From Thraustochytrium sp. TN22 (Eukaryota; Sar; Bigyra; Thraustochytrida; Thraustochytriidae), in the NCBI GenBank assembly GCA_013306675.1, contig JABLUY010000154.1:29089-93088 (forward strand): a DNA stretch of 64,000 bases. Reading direction: 5' to 3'. Below, piece after piece: positions 28,042 to 38,574 of this stretch (the first letter of the stretch is position 1; every line of letters begins with the position of its first letter). The notes under the pieces were generated by a model. The model was not told where the DNA came from. It ran no database searches and saw only the letters and a program-made list of their open reading frames with translations. The translations under genes and the position numbers were made by a program.

Positions 28042-28459
28042 GGGAGTGCGCCTCCGCGGTCCGGCTGCTCTGCCACTGATGGACGCTGTCGTCAGCTCGT
28101 CAGCTCGCTCGCTCGCTCGCTCGCTCGCTCGCTTGCTTGCTTGCTTGCTTGCTTGCGCTGCTCTCGTGCCGCGTCCTCCACCACCGGCCGCCTTGCTTTG
28201 TTGCAATTGATGAGATGATGTTGACTTTTCTTTCCTTTCCTTTCCTTTCCGCCTGCCTGCTCGATTCCTGAGCTGTTCATTGCTGTTCATTGTTGATATA
28301 GGCAAGCCGCACGTGCCGCACGCGCGCTCTGCACGAGGCTCGCAGTCTCGTCTCGTCTCGTCTCGTCTCGGCTCGCTCTCGCCTTCACTCGCTCGCCCGC
28401 GGCGAGGTCGCAAGCCAAGCGGGCGGGCGCGACGCGGCGCACCCGCACGGCAGGCCGCG
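28042..28459. other. Intergenic region rich in short tandem repeats
   Basis: About 420 bases. It contains a gctc tetramer run turning into ttgc (about 28100-28160), an ttcctttcc run (about 28229-28250), a tandem ctgttcattg pair near 28271, and tctcg pentamers (28343-28370). No gene visible; the next gene's promoter must lie here. Confidence 0.7.
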
Positions 28460-29530
28460 ATGAAGCAGGCGCTGGTGCCGGCGGTGCCGGCGCCGCCCAA
28501 GGGCCGCAACGCGCGCGTGGACATCGCGCTGGCGCGGGATTGCGTGCCGCAGGGCGGTCTGCTCGAGGGCATCGTCGTGGTCCAGGTGCTTGACAGGGTC
28601 GAGGTGGGCGAGCTGACGGCAGAGGTGCACTGCCTGGGCAGAACCAGCATCACCAAGGCAGCGCTCTCGCCCTTTTCGCACGCCACGGCGCGAAGCGAGC
28701 GCACCGACCTCTTCCCGAGCGCCGCCTTCGGCGTGCCCACGCTGAGCGGCTACCTGCTGGACCCCGGCGTCTACCACTTCCCCTTTAGCGTGGGCATCCC
28801 GCTCGACGCGCCGCTCACCATGCTGGTGGACGAGCAGCTCACGCTCGCGGAAGTGCGCTACTCGGTCAAGGCCAAGCTCACGCGCCCACTCACCGCAACT
28901 CGCGTGCTCTACGGCGAGGTCACGCGTGAGTGCCGCTTCACCGTCGTCGCCGCCCCCGATGCAGCGCCGTCGCCGGATCCGCTCAGCGCCTCCGTCTCGG
29001 CGCCCGTGACCGCCATGTTTTGCGGCTGCTTGCCCAGCACCGGCGTCACAGGCTTGCTCGAGTTGCGCGCTGCCCTCATCCAAGGCGCCAGCCTGCGCGT
29101 GGGCGAGCCCTGCGAGGTCAGCATCGGCATCGACAACAAGTGCGACATTCCCGTTCGCGAAATCGTCGTCTACATTGAGGAGTTGCTTCAGGCGCACGCA
29201 CTCGAGTACTCGAGTAAGATCAAGCTCAAGCGCGCGCGCATCCTTCAGCGCATCGCTATCCCGCCGGGCGAGTCCTACGATGAGACGCTCACTCTCCCGC
29301 TCGACGTTGTTGCGGGCAGCTTTGCCAATCGACGCATCTCGCTTGCGCACGCGCTCGTCGTGGAGGTCGTGATGCGTGGCTCGCCTCATCGTCCACGCGT
29401 CCGCATTCCGGGTTTGTACTTGCATGGTGCCTCCGCGGCATGGATTGCCGACTTGCCCGAGGCCGAGGCGCTCGAGGGACTTGTGGAGTATACTCCAGAC
29501 GAGACTCTTGTCGCTGGTACATTTGTGTAA
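28460..29530 (+). CDS. Arrestin-domain protein
   Basis: 356 residues from ATG 28460; the frame is open upstream, but codon bias and homology begin here. The N-terminal arrestin-like half contains the strand DCVPQGGLLEGIVVVQV, a GYLLDPGVYHFPFSVGIP segment (the YxFPF block typical of the alpha-arrestin/ARRDC fold) and VRYSVKAKLTRP. The C-terminal half has SIGIDNKCDIPVREIVVYIEE and the RISLAHALVVEVVMRG strand. Alpha-arrestins are adaptors for receptor ubiquitination and traffic. No PPxY motif is seen, so ubiquitin-ligase binding is uncertain. Confidence 0.83.
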   Translation: MKQALVPAVPAPPKGRNARVDIALARDCVPQGGLLEGIVVVQVLDRVEVGELTAEVHCLGRTSITKAALSPFSHATARSERTDLFPSAAFGVPTLSGYLLDPGVYHFPFSVGIPLDAPLTMLVDEQLTLAEVRYSVKAKLTRPLTATRVLYGEVTRECRFTVVAAPDAAPSPDPLSASVSAPVTAMFCGCLPSTGVTGLLELRAALIQGASLRVGEPCEVSIGIDNKCDIPVREIVVYIEELLQAHALEYSSKIKLKRARILQRIAIPPGESYDETLTLPLDVVAGSFANRRISLAHALVVEVVMRGSPHRPRVRIPGLYLHGASAAWIADLPEAEALEGLVEYTPDETLVAGTFV

Positions 29531-29596
29531 GGTAAGTAAAAGAAGAGAAATCACTTTGCTTTGTGTGTTGTGTGTTGTGTGAACTGTGCGCGCTTC

Positions 29597-30865
29597 TTAG
29601 GGGCGACGCTTCGCCACGCCGGGCGGGCCCGAGATGCCCGGCGGGCCTTGCGACGGCTGCGGCATGGCCACTTGGCTGCTCTGCGAAGGCATGCTGGGTG
29701 CCGGCGCTCTGTCACGGTAGTAACCCAACCCATTCGGACCGTTCTTGAAGAAGAAGCCAGGCCGCTCGCCCTGGAACGAAGGGGCCGGCAAGAAGTCTTG
29801 CTCTTGCAGCTGTTGTTGCTGCTCGGGTTGCATTTGCGGCTGCGACTGCGGCTGCGATAGCGGCTGCGATAGCGGCTGCTGCGGCTGCTGCGGCTGCTGG
29901 AATTGCGGCTGCTGCTGCTGCTGCTGCGGCTGCTGCGGCTGCTGCTGCTGGAAGGAGGGCTGCTCGCCCACCGGCGGCCACTGCACAGCTGGGGCCGTCC
30001 CAGGCCCGCCATAGGTAGACTGCGGAGGGACCTGGGCGTCAAAGGCCGCAGGGGGCGCAGGGGTCTGCGACGATACGGGCGCCACGACATTCTTGGAAAT
30101 CTTACCAACGCGACCCTGGTGCAGCACCTCCACGTAGCTGCTGTAGTCGCCGCCCAGGCCGGCCACCAAATCGCCACGCATCAGCTCGACAATGTTGTCG
30201 CACGGCACACTCATAATTGAGTGCGCCTTCATGGCCGGATCGTTCTCGTCCACGAGGTGCGGCGAGTGCAGGCGCAGGAGCTGGCGCTGCTGCGATGGCG
30301 GTGGCGGCTGCTGCTGCTGCTGCTGCGGCGCCGGCGGCTGCAGCTGGGCGGGCACCGGCGGCTGGGAGGGCGCCGAGGCCTGCGAAGAGACGGAGGAGAG
30401 GGCCGAAGACTGCCGTTGCAAAGTCTGGGCGTGGAGCGCCTGAGATTCGGCGGACCCATCCGGCAGGCCCTCAAATCGCGGCAGACCGTCCTGCAGCGCG
30501 TTGAGAAGGTCGGCGCGCGCCTCCGCGCACTGAATATGGAACATGGGCGCCGGGATCCTCCCGGTCGTCTCCACCATGATGCCGCGGTTGAGCTCGACGT
30601 TGCTGCTGGCCGCGTTGCGGCAGCACAGCGGCGTGCCGCAGGTCCCGCAGAACTGGCGCAGCAGGCCGCCCTCCTCGTACGTGCGCAGCGCGCCGCGCGG
30701 GTCGCGCATATCCACCACGCTGGAGGGCGCCAGCGCCGCGTCGAAGAAGGCCGCGCCGGTCCAGTCGCGGTACCCCTTGGCGTGGTTGTACGACACCAGG
30801 CACCGCTCCACGTGCTGCGCCACCTCGAACCCCACCGCCCCGCACAGGCAGCTGCCGGACGCCAT
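29597..30865 (-). CDS. GFA/CENP-V-fold protein with a Gln/Pro-rich C-terminus
   Basis: 422 residues from ATG 30865. Residues 1-110 match the GFA fold: SCLCGAVGFEV at the start (C6, C8) and QFCGTCGTPLCC (C73, C76). The usual central CHCxxC zinc ligands are replaced by CLVSYNHAK, so at most one zinc site seems intact and glutathione-dependent formaldehyde chemistry is unlikely. Residues 210-260 are an ordered block (AHSIMSVPCDNIVELMRGD). The rest is Gln/Pro-rich with CAG-type repeats, typical of RNA- or transcription-related scaffolds. Convergent with the arrestin gene, about 65 bp between stops. Confidence 0.75.
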   Translation of the reverse strand: MASGSCLCGAVGFEVAQHVERCLVSYNHAKGYRDWTGAAFFDAALAPSSVVDMRDPRGALRTYEEGGLLRQFCGTCGTPLCCRNAASSNVELNRGIMVETTGRIPAPMFHIQCAEARADLLNALQDGLPRFEGLPDGSAESQALHAQTLQRQSSALSSVSSQASAPSQPPVPAQLQPPAPQQQQQQPPPPSQQRQLLRLHSPHLVDENDPAMKAHSIMSVPCDNIVELMRGDLVAGLGGDYSSYVEVLHQGRVGKISKNVVAPVSSQTPAPPAAFDAQVPPQSTYGGPGTAPAVQWPPVGEQPSFQQQQPQQPQQQQQQPQFQQPQQPQQPLSQPLSQPQSQPQMQPEQQQQLQEQDFLPAPSFQGERPGFFFKNGPNGLGYYRDRAPAPSMPSQSSQVAMPQPSQGPPGISGPPGVAKRRP

Positions 30866-31005
30866 GCTCGCTCCGCGCCTCGCCCGCGCTGCGCCTCCCT
30901 CGCCGTCCTCGCGGTTCTGCAGCCTCGAAGTTAGCGTTCATCCATTCCGCCAACAACGCCCGCGCCCGCGGCTGCGCGGCGGCGGCTGCGGCGGCGCGGG
31001 GCGCG

Positions 31006-32031
31006 ATGCGGGCGGTTGCGGCGCTGCTGGCGGCGCTGCTGGCCCTGGCGCTGGCGCTCACGCGGCCGGGCGCGGCCGAGGTGGCGGCGCGGCGCGGCGC
31101 ACCGCCGGCGGCATGGCCCGGCGAGCCCGCCTGGCGCCTGGCGCGCGAGCGCGTGCACGCGTGGCGCGAGGCGGGCTCGCCCAAGGCGCTGCGCTGCGGC
31201 AAGGGCGCCGACTTCGTGCTGGGCCCCGTGCCGTGCGACGTCGGCGGCCCCGGCACGACGGACTACGTGCTCTTCACCATGTCCGCGCCAAAGTCCAAGG
31301 TCAGCGACAAGCGCATGCTTGGCGTGCTGGGCGTCCTGCTGCCGCACCGCGTGCGCGACGACATCCTCGCGCTCGCCGCGCTGCTCGTGCTCTCGCACCT
31401 CGCCACCTACCTGGCGCCTGGCCCGCTGGTCAGCGCCTGCAAGCCGCGCCTCTCGCGGCCCTGGACGCTGCTCACAACAACAATCTACGCGCCGTCGGTC
31501 CTTGGCACCTTCATGGGCGCCTACTCGCTCGTCTCCAGCGGCCCGCCCATGCAGGAGCGCCTCGGCCGCCAGAACTTCGTGCTGCTCTTCTTCATGCCCG
31601 GCTTCCTTACCGCCTTTGCGCAGCTCCTGGCGCAGCCCTTTCCGCAGCCCATTGGCCCCATGGCGGCCATCTTTAGCATCCTCACGTTCTCCACTCTCGC
31701 CTTCCCGGACCAGCGCTACACGGTGCACGGTATTGAGATGAACGGCGCCGGCCTCATGTTCATGCAGACCATGATGGCGTTCGGCTCTCTGATTGGCACT
31801 CCAGCCTACGTCATGTTGCAACAGGTGCCCACGTACACGGCGGGCGCCGCCGTCGGCTTCTCCGCCTTTGCTGCCACGCACCCGGCCAAGCTCGCGCGCT
31901 TCTTGGCCAAGATCTTGCCCGCGTCCGTGAACTCTTCCTTCGCGGACCTGGACAACATGCACATTGTCGGCTCGGTGCTCGCGGCCAACTTCGTCTTTGC
32001 ACTGTCCTGCTACAGGTCCGCGCGCCCATGA
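31006..32031 (+). CDS. Rhomboid-like multi-pass membrane protein, probably inactive
   Basis: 341 residues from ATG 31006. The first 25 residues are a signal peptide (AALLAALLALALAL). Five or six hydrophobic helices occupy about 110-335. The segment ERLGRQNFVLLFFMPGF followed by IGPMAAIFSILTF aligns with the rhomboid pattern in which the catalytic GxSG loop sits before a helix; here G217-P-M-A-A has no Ser. A catalytic His in a later helix is not obvious either. I therefore read it as an inactive rhomboid/Derlin-type protein, with moderate confidence. It is divergent from the GFA-fold gene, with only 140 bp between starts. Confidence 0.55.
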   Translation: MRAVAALLAALLALALALTRPGAAEVAARRGAPPAAWPGEPAWRLARERVHAWREAGSPKALRCGKGADFVLGPVPCDVGGPGTTDYVLFTMSAPKSKVSDKRMLGVLGVLLPHRVRDDILALAALLVLSHLATYLAPGPLVSACKPRLSRPWTLLTTTIYAPSVLGTFMGAYSLVSSGPPMQERLGRQNFVLLFFMPGFLTAFAQLLAQPFPQPIGPMAAIFSILTFSTLAFPDQRYTVHGIEMNGAGLMFMQTMMAFGSLIGTPAYVMLQQVPTYTAGAAVGFSAFAATHPAKLARFLAKILPASVNSSFADLDNMHIVGSVLAANFVFALSCYRSARP

Positions 32032-32212
32032 CCTGGACAGCCTCGCCCGTGTTCGAGCCTCGGTTCTTACGGTCGCCCGTATTCTTGTCGTGCCTTGGTG
32101 GTACCGGTATGCCAAAAAAGGAAAAAAAAATGACCCCTTCAAATTACAAACAAACAAAGCTCCCTGACGAACGCCAGCGCTCTTCCATGCATGCCAAGCC
32201 AACTCACAAAGC

Positions 32213-33352
32213 TCAACTCATGCGGACACCGGCGTCCTCCAAGAAGACCTTGCACGCCTCCGCCTGCTCTTCGTAAATACGGCAGAGGCTGCCCACCAGC
32301 TCGCGGCCCGCATACACCTTGATATCCAGCTGCGGTCGGCCCGGGTTGTGCAGCCGCTCCAGCTTGGCGTTGAGCACGCTCTGGAAGTTGGCACGCATCC
32401 CTGCCAGCGCGAGCTCGACCTTGGCCAGATCCTGCGGGATGAGCCGCGGCGGGTCCGGCATGTTCCTGTACCGCCGGGTCCAGGGCGACTCGGTTGTCAG
32501 CAGCCTCGACGCGCTGTCCTCGTCAGGCTCGAAGCTCGAGCCCGGCATCATGACGTAGACGCCGCTCGGCTTGCCCGACTTGGCCGGCGCGGCGGCGGCC
32601 GGCAAGAGCGGCAGCGGCCCGCTCCCGTTCAACACGTCCTCGGACAGCTTGCCCGAGGCCGCTAGAGTCTGCGCAAGTCGCTTCGCGTTCATCCGCGCGC
32701 TCTCGCACGCGATCGCCTGCTCGGCCGCGGAGAGTGGCTCTGGCTTCTCGCCCGAGCCAGCCGCCGCCTCGGCCGCCTCCTCCAGCGTGGCGGCCGCGGC
32801 AACGGCCGCCTTGGCCGCCTCCGGCGCGCTCTGCGCCTCGTCCGTCTTGGTCGCCTTGCGCCGCTTCTCCTCCGCCTCGCCCTTGGCCAGGGTCTCCTCC
32901 AGGCTCGCGATGCGCGCCACGGCCTCCTGGAGCTTCTTCGCCGTCTTTGCCGTCGCCGCTTTGGTGTCCTGCATCAACTTCACCACGCCCGGCACCGTCA
33001 CCTCGCTCGTCCCGAGCCGCGAGCCGAGGATGCTCATCGCGGCGTCGATGCCGTCTAGCTGTGTCTGCGCGTCCTTCTCGTCCTTGGCGGCCTTTTTCTC
33101 CGCCCGCTTGCGCGCGGCCTGGTCCAGGGCCTGCAGCTGCGCCTTCCTGCGCTCGCCCGTCACCTCCTTGATGCCCTTGGCGGCTTCCACCGCGCCGTCG
33201 CACAGCTGCAGCAGGTCGTCCACGTTGCGCAGGCTCCTCACCAGCGCGCGCAGACCCTCCGCCTCGTCGCCCTGCCCCTCTTCCTTGCTCGCGCGCGCCA
33301 GCTGCTCCGCCAGCCGCAGCTCCAGCGACCCGGCCCTCGCGGGCCGCGCCAT
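32213..33352 (-). CDS. Uncharacterised coiled-coil protein
   Basis: 379 residues from ATG 33352; the frame continues upstream to an unlikely GTG start. Residues 1-70 are helical (ELRLAEQLARASKEEG). Residues 75-230 are a charged coiled coil rich in Ala/Lys/Glu. An ordered C-terminal block includes PDPPRLIPQDLAKVELALAG, NFQSVLNAKLERL and GRELVGSLCRIYEEQAEACK. No family recognised. Convergent with the rhomboid-like gene. Confidence 0.65.
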   Translation of the reverse strand: MARPARAGSLELRLAEQLARASKEEGQGDEAEGLRALVRSLRNVDDLLQLCDGAVEAAKGIKEVTGERRKAQLQALDQAARKRAEKKAAKDEKDAQTQLDGIDAAMSILGSRLGTSEVTVPGVVKLMQDTKAATAKTAKKLQEAVARIASLEETLAKGEAEEKRRKATKTDEAQSAPEAAKAAVAAAATLEEAAEAAAGSGEKPEPLSAAEQAIACESARMNAKRLAQTLAASGKLSEDVLNGSGPLPLLPAAAAPAKSGKPSGVYVMMPGSSFEPDEDSASRLLTTESPWTRRYRNMPDPPRLIPQDLAKVELALAGMRANFQSVLNAKLERLHNPGRPQLDIKVYAGRELVGSLCRIYEEQAEACKVFLEDAGVRMS

Positions 33353-33959
33353 GCCTGCCTGCGCGCCCGCCTGCCTGCCTGCGCCTCGCCGCAGCTGCGC
33401 TGCCGCGGCCCGCTGCAGCAGCCCCTGCCGCCGCAACCGCAGCCGCAGCCGCAGCCGCGCGCGACTCGGAGCGACTGACTTTGATTCAGGTTTTGAAGGC
33501 GACGCGCCGCGACTGGCGAGGTCGCCTGCGACTAACCATCGTGGCGTGGCCGCAGTGCCGCACTGGCAGGACACGGATGCGGACTCGCACTCGAGGCTAT
33601 CAGCGAGGCCGCGCCACCACTGCGGGCTGTCAACCCCATGCAGTTTATCGCACGCTCCGTACAGAGTTGCAAAACGACGAGGCCCAGATTTTGTAGCTCG
33701 GCCGTCATCTGAGCGACGACACGCACCCACCACGCCCACAACGTGCACTTCGACCACATCTTCTCCGTGTCTCCTGCTGACGTGCCTCTTCTGCTGCGCG
33801 GGTTCGAGCTTGTGCATATGAGCTTGTTACAGCGCTTGGCGATCAGGTGCAGCAGGACCCCTCCGCAGGCTGGGTGTCTTGTCGTCGTTTTGTCAGCCTT
33901 AGTCGTCCAAGGCTTGCTGACCTCTCGACCCGACTCGCTTTGAGATGGCCTCGTCGTGT
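33353..33959. other. Intergenic region
   Basis: About 600 bases between the coiled-coil gene start and a broken reading frame. It has a short gcagcc-type run near 33430-33455 (gcaaccgcagccgcagccgc). No gene seen. Confidence 0.5.
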
Positions 33960-34440
33960 TCGTTTCTATGGACGCCGCCCTCGACCTCGTCGCCCTCGTC
34001 AACGCCATGAACACCATGACGGTGGTCTCCAGGAAGTGCACGGCCATTGCTGACGGCACGCGCTGCTCCGTGGTGCTCAAGGCTGGCTCCTGGCAGGAGA
34101 TCTGCAACACGGACGACGGCCGCTGCGTCTTTGACCGCTGGGGCGCCAACGTGATCCACGGCATGTTCGTCACGGAGACCGACGGCGCCACCCTCATCTT
34201 TTGCACGCCATCAACACGCTCCAGACGGACCTCGAGCACGTGTCCTTTCCGGCTGCCGCCTGCTTCGTCACGAGACGTTGCCCGCTTCGAGCTCATCGAC
34301 GTCATAGCGCAACCTACTGTCCCCGTCCTGGGACAGCACCCCGGACAACGTTGGGTTCAACAACGAGCGCATCATCCGCATCCAGCTGCGCGACATGATC
34401 ACGAGACAGCACATTTGGTTGACGAGTTCCGTTTCGCTAC
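33960..34440 (+). pseudogene. Broken reading frame of unknown family
   Basis: Codon-biased plus-strand reading runs from about 33968 (MDAALDLVALVNAMNTM, then TVVSRKCTAIADGTRC and WGANVIHGMFVTETDG) to about 34200. It continues in a second frame (LHAINTLQTDLEHVSFPAA) and then in a third (SWDSTPDNVGFNNERIIRI, QLRDMITRQHIW) after a TAG. No GT-AG introns that join the three blocks are apparent, so frameshifts in a decaying gene are the simplest reading. An unusual intron arrangement is the alternative. Confidence 0.45.
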
Positions 34441-34623
34441 ACGCGCGGAGCTCGGCTGTGCATATGTCCTCCTCGTCGTCGTCGTCCTTGTCGTCGTCGT
34501 CCTTGTCGCCGTCCTCGTCGTCGTCCTCGTCGTTTTGACAGAACGTCTTGGGCACGGCGCTCGAGACTTCACGCCGCAGAGCGCAAACTCCGTCTCCGCT
34601 CGCGCGCGCGCGCACGACGCGAG

Positions 34624-36888
34624 ATGGCGGCGGCGGCGGGCGTGGCGGGGCGCAGCGCCTGGCTGCAGGAGACGCGGCGGCTGCTGGCCGAGGAGTGGGC
34701 GGCGGAGAATGAGCTGGCGGAGGAGCAGCTGAATGTGACGCCGCGCCGCGTGCTCGAGCGGCTCGGGCTGACGGTGCCCTTCGTGCAGGTGGACGCGGTG
34801 CGCACGGGCATGTACGGGCGGTCCATCGCGACCTTCGTGGCGAGCAAAGGCACGCTGGCGTCCGGCGCCGTCTCGGTGGGCGATATCGTGCGCGTGGTGC
34901 CCAACGAGGGCCCGGCGCAGGGGGGCCAGGCCAAGCAGCAGGAACAGCACGTGGGCGACGGCCGCGCGCCGAGCGGCATCGTGTGCAAGGTGACCGAGGA
35001 GGCGGTCGAGGTGGCCTTTGACGAGCGCACCGAGGACCAGCAAGTGCGGGACCTCATGGACGTGCGGCCGCTGCGCCTCGACCGCCTGCCCAACAAGGCG
35101 ACGCACACCAAGCAGAGCCGCGCGCTGGACGAGCTGGAGACCCTGGCGCCGGACCACCCGGCGTTCCACTGCGCCGAGGTGCTCTTCGGCGAGGCCGAGC
35201 CCGTGCAGCACCCGCGGCTGCCAGACGATAGCGACGAGCTGGAGTTCTTCAGCACGACGCTCAATGCGCCACAGCACGAGGCCATCAACTTTGCGCTCCG
35301 CTCGCGCGACGTGGCACTCATCCACGGCCCACCCGGTACGGGTAAGACCACGAGCGTCGTGGAGCTCATCCGGCAGGCCGTGCAAGTCTTTGGCCTCCGC
35401 GTACTGGTCTGCGCGCCGTCCAACGTCGCTGTAGATAACCTGGTCATGCGGCTGGCAGAGGCTGCCGACGCAGACTCCGCCTCCAAGCGACGCAAGGCGC
35501 GCGCCGGGCGCGAACTGCGGCCGCTCGAGCTGGTGCGCATGGGCCACCCGGCGCGCCTCATGCCTGAAGTGCTGCGCCACTCGTTGGACGCCGTTGTGCA
35601 GCGCGCCGAGGGCACCGAGGTCGTCGAGGACGTGCGCCGCGAGCTGCGCGACGTGGTGGGTCAGATGCTCTCGCGGCATTCCTCTTCGAACCGCGGCAAG
35701 CGCACCGAGCGCCGCCGCCCGTTCAAGGAGCTCAAGGCCGAGGCGCGCGAGCTGCGCAAGGAGCTACGAACGCGCGAGCGCGCCGTGGTCGACCAAGTCG
35801 TGCGCCGCGCCAACGTCGTGCTCGCCACCAATGCGGGCGCTGCCAGCATCGCGAAGAAGCTCGCGGGCGCCAGGGACCCGGACGAGAAGGCCTTCGACCT
35901 CGTGGTCCTCGACGAGGCTGCGCAGGCCATCGAGGCCTCCTGCTGGATCCCCATCTTGCTCGGCCGCCGCGTCGTCCTGGCTGGCGACCACAAGCAGCTC
36001 CCGCCCACAATCAAGAGCCCTCTCGCCGCCCAGGGCATTCTGGGCCAGACACTCTTCGACCGCGTCGTTGCCATGTACGGCGATCGCGTCGTCCGCCTGC
36101 TCAGCATCCAGTACCGCATGCACCAGATCATCAACGACTGGTCATCCAACGCCATGTATGAGGGCCGCCTTGTGGCCGACGCCTCCGTCGCGTCGCGCAA
36201 GCTTGCCGACCTCGAGCACGTGCGCGTCGCCCCGGCTGACGACGATGGGGACGCTGCCGACGATGATGAGGCCGAGAATCCTCTCAGGTCCACGCTCGTC
36301 TTCGTGGACACCGCCTTTTGCGGCCTTGAGGAGGCCGCCGAAGGCGACGACCAAGACGACGCCGCCAGTGCTAGCCCGGCCGTGGCAGGCGCCGGCGAGG
36401 CCGTCGGCTCCAAGTACAACCGCGGCGAGGCCGAAATCGCCGTCAAGTACCTCACGCGCCTCTTCGACGCCGGTCTGCACCAGGACGAGGTGGCCGTCAT
36501 CACGCCCTACAACGCTCAGGTTCATCTTTTGCGCTCCATGCTGCATGAGCGCTACCCGCAGCTCGAGGTTCGCTCCGTGGACGGCTTTCAGGGCCGCGAA
36601 AAGGAAGTTGTGGTGCTCTCACTCGTGCGCTCCAACGACAAGGGCATCGTCGGCTTTTTGGCCGACGACCGCCGCCTCAACGTCGCCATCACGCGAGCGA
36701 AGCGCCAGGTCTGCCTGATCGCCGACTCCGAGACGATCGCTGCGGAGGAGGGCAGCTTCCTCGCCAACGTCGTGGACTACTTTCAGGAGAATGCCCTGTT
36801 GCAAACAGCGCAAGACTACCTCGAAGAGTGCGTCCCGGTCTTTGGCACCGCGCCGCCCGCCGCGAAAAGGGACAAGAAGGCCGCGAGG

Positions 36889-36920
<32 letters not shown>

Positions 36921-38364
36921 AAAGGAAAGCCTCTCGCAGGAGCGCCGCGACGCCATTGTCGCGCAGCTCGAGGCCTTTTCGCGCGATGCCTCACGCCAGG
37001 AGCTTGCCTTTCCCGCTTCCTTTACTCCTGCAGAACGATTTGCTGTGCATGAGTATTGCGAAGAACACGGTCTAGAGCACGTCAGCGTCGGCGAGGGCGC
37101 GGCGCGACACGTGACGGCACGCAAGAAGAAGAAGAACAAGGAGGAGGAGGAGGGGGAGGAGAAGGCTGTCCGCGACGTAGCTGGGGCACATGCGGAGGCC
37201 AAGAGGAGCAGTCAAGCAGATGCTGCTGAGGCTGCCAGTGCGGTAGCTGCAACGGAGGAGGAGGAGGAGGACCACAACGAAGGCGTGACGAGCGGTGCTG
37301 ACGAAGGTGAGGCTGCCGCGGACATTTTCAAGTCTGACGCGGAGATGTCCGAGGATGTGGAGACTGCCAACGACGCGAGAGACGGGGAGACTGCCGATGA
37401 TGATGCTGGGGCCGGCACGCAGCGTGGAGCTGGCGCGACGGCCATGAGCGAGGCGGTGCAGGCGTTCGCGCGCGCGTACATTCCCAAGCGCTACAAAGAG
37501 CTCGTGGACGAAGGCATGGCGCCGAACGAGGCATGCGTCGTGGCCATGAAGGACATGCAGGTGGCCTTCGCCAAAGAACAGCAACGCCAGCCGCATGGGC
37601 TGGAGGAGGCGAAACCTGCGTCGCCAGTTGCGGCTGCTCCGGAAGCGGCAGCAAGAGCAACACCGGCAACAGCGGCACCCCTGGCTGAGCCACGCCGGCC
37701 CATGACCGAGATCGAACGCATTCGTCAGATGCAGGCGGAGCGATTCGCGGCGGCCAAGGCGGCCAAGGCGCAAGAGGAGGAAGCGCAGGCGCAGGCGCAG
37801 GCGCAAAAGAAGGCCGAAAAGAAGGCGCGCAAGAACAACAAGGGCAAGGGCAAGGGCAAGAGCAAGAGCAGCGGCTCGAGCGAAGCGCCCAAGGTGAAGG
37901 CCGTCTTCAATGGCGACGCCAGCACTCGAGGCGAGGCGGAAGAAGAGGACGACGAGATGGCGCTGCTCGATAGCCTCGTGGCGGCGAGCCGCAAGTGCGC
38001 CTCTCAGGGCTGCACCAAATCGGTGCTGACCTTGGCGACCGTATGCCCGTTCTGCAAGCTCAGCTTCTGCATGGCCCACGGGCTCGCCGAGGCGCACGGG
38101 TGCGGCAACCGTGCGCGGGAGACAGCGCGACAGGAGCACTTGCAGGCGGCAGCGCGGGCGCCGACGGGGGCGGGCGCGGGCGCACGGCCGTTGCGAGCGC
38201 ACCAGCGCGCTGCATTGAGCAGGCAGCTCAACGAGAAGATCGCCGGCGAGACAAGCAAGCGAACGACGACCGCGCCGGAAGGCAGCAGCACCACCTCATC
38301 TTCGTCCGGCGCCAAGAAGCGCGGCGGCGGCGGCGGCGGCGGCGGCGGCCGGCGACGGCGGTGA
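34624..38364 (+). CDS. IGHMBP2: SF1B helicase IGHMBP2/SMUBP-2-like, with R3H and AN1 zinc finger
   Basis: 1246 residues from ATG 34624. This is a 5'-to-3' RNA/DNA helicase of the UPF1-like SF1 group, in animals linked to ribosomes and tRNA. The N-terminal IGHMBP2 region ends with a beta-barrel (GMYGRSIATFV). The helicase core has motif I GPPGTGKTT (about 236-244), NVAVDNLV, motif II LDEAAQ (about 429), GDHKQLPP, QYRMH, SVDGFQGREKE and VAITRAKRQ. An R3H-like domain lies at about 778-833 (RQELAFPASFTPAERFAVHEY) and an AN1-type zinc finger at about 1124-1163 (CASQGC, CPFCKLSFCMAHG, HGCG). This is the complete animal/plant-type architecture, which makes the assignment strong. The linkers are long and charged. 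Confidence 0.93.
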
Positions 38365-38574
38365 GGGACGGGAAAAGGGCGCGTAGCTAGCTTTCATAAG
38401 CCTGACCATGACCGTACAAATCGTGACAATGACATGTGACGCGGCGACGCGAGACTGTGGCTGAAGTGCGGCAGAAGCGTCGCTACGGACGTCTTCTGTC
38501 CGGACGCAGACAGCGCCGCTCGCGCAAAATCAAAACTGTGTGCATCTTGGACACGTGGTGGGTTGAGCAGCGCT

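Noticed and set aside
29524-29545. GTAAGT right after the arrestin gene stop read as an intron start
   Set aside because: The stop codon precedes it, and the convergent GFA-fold gene begins about 65 bp away, leaving no room for another coding exon.
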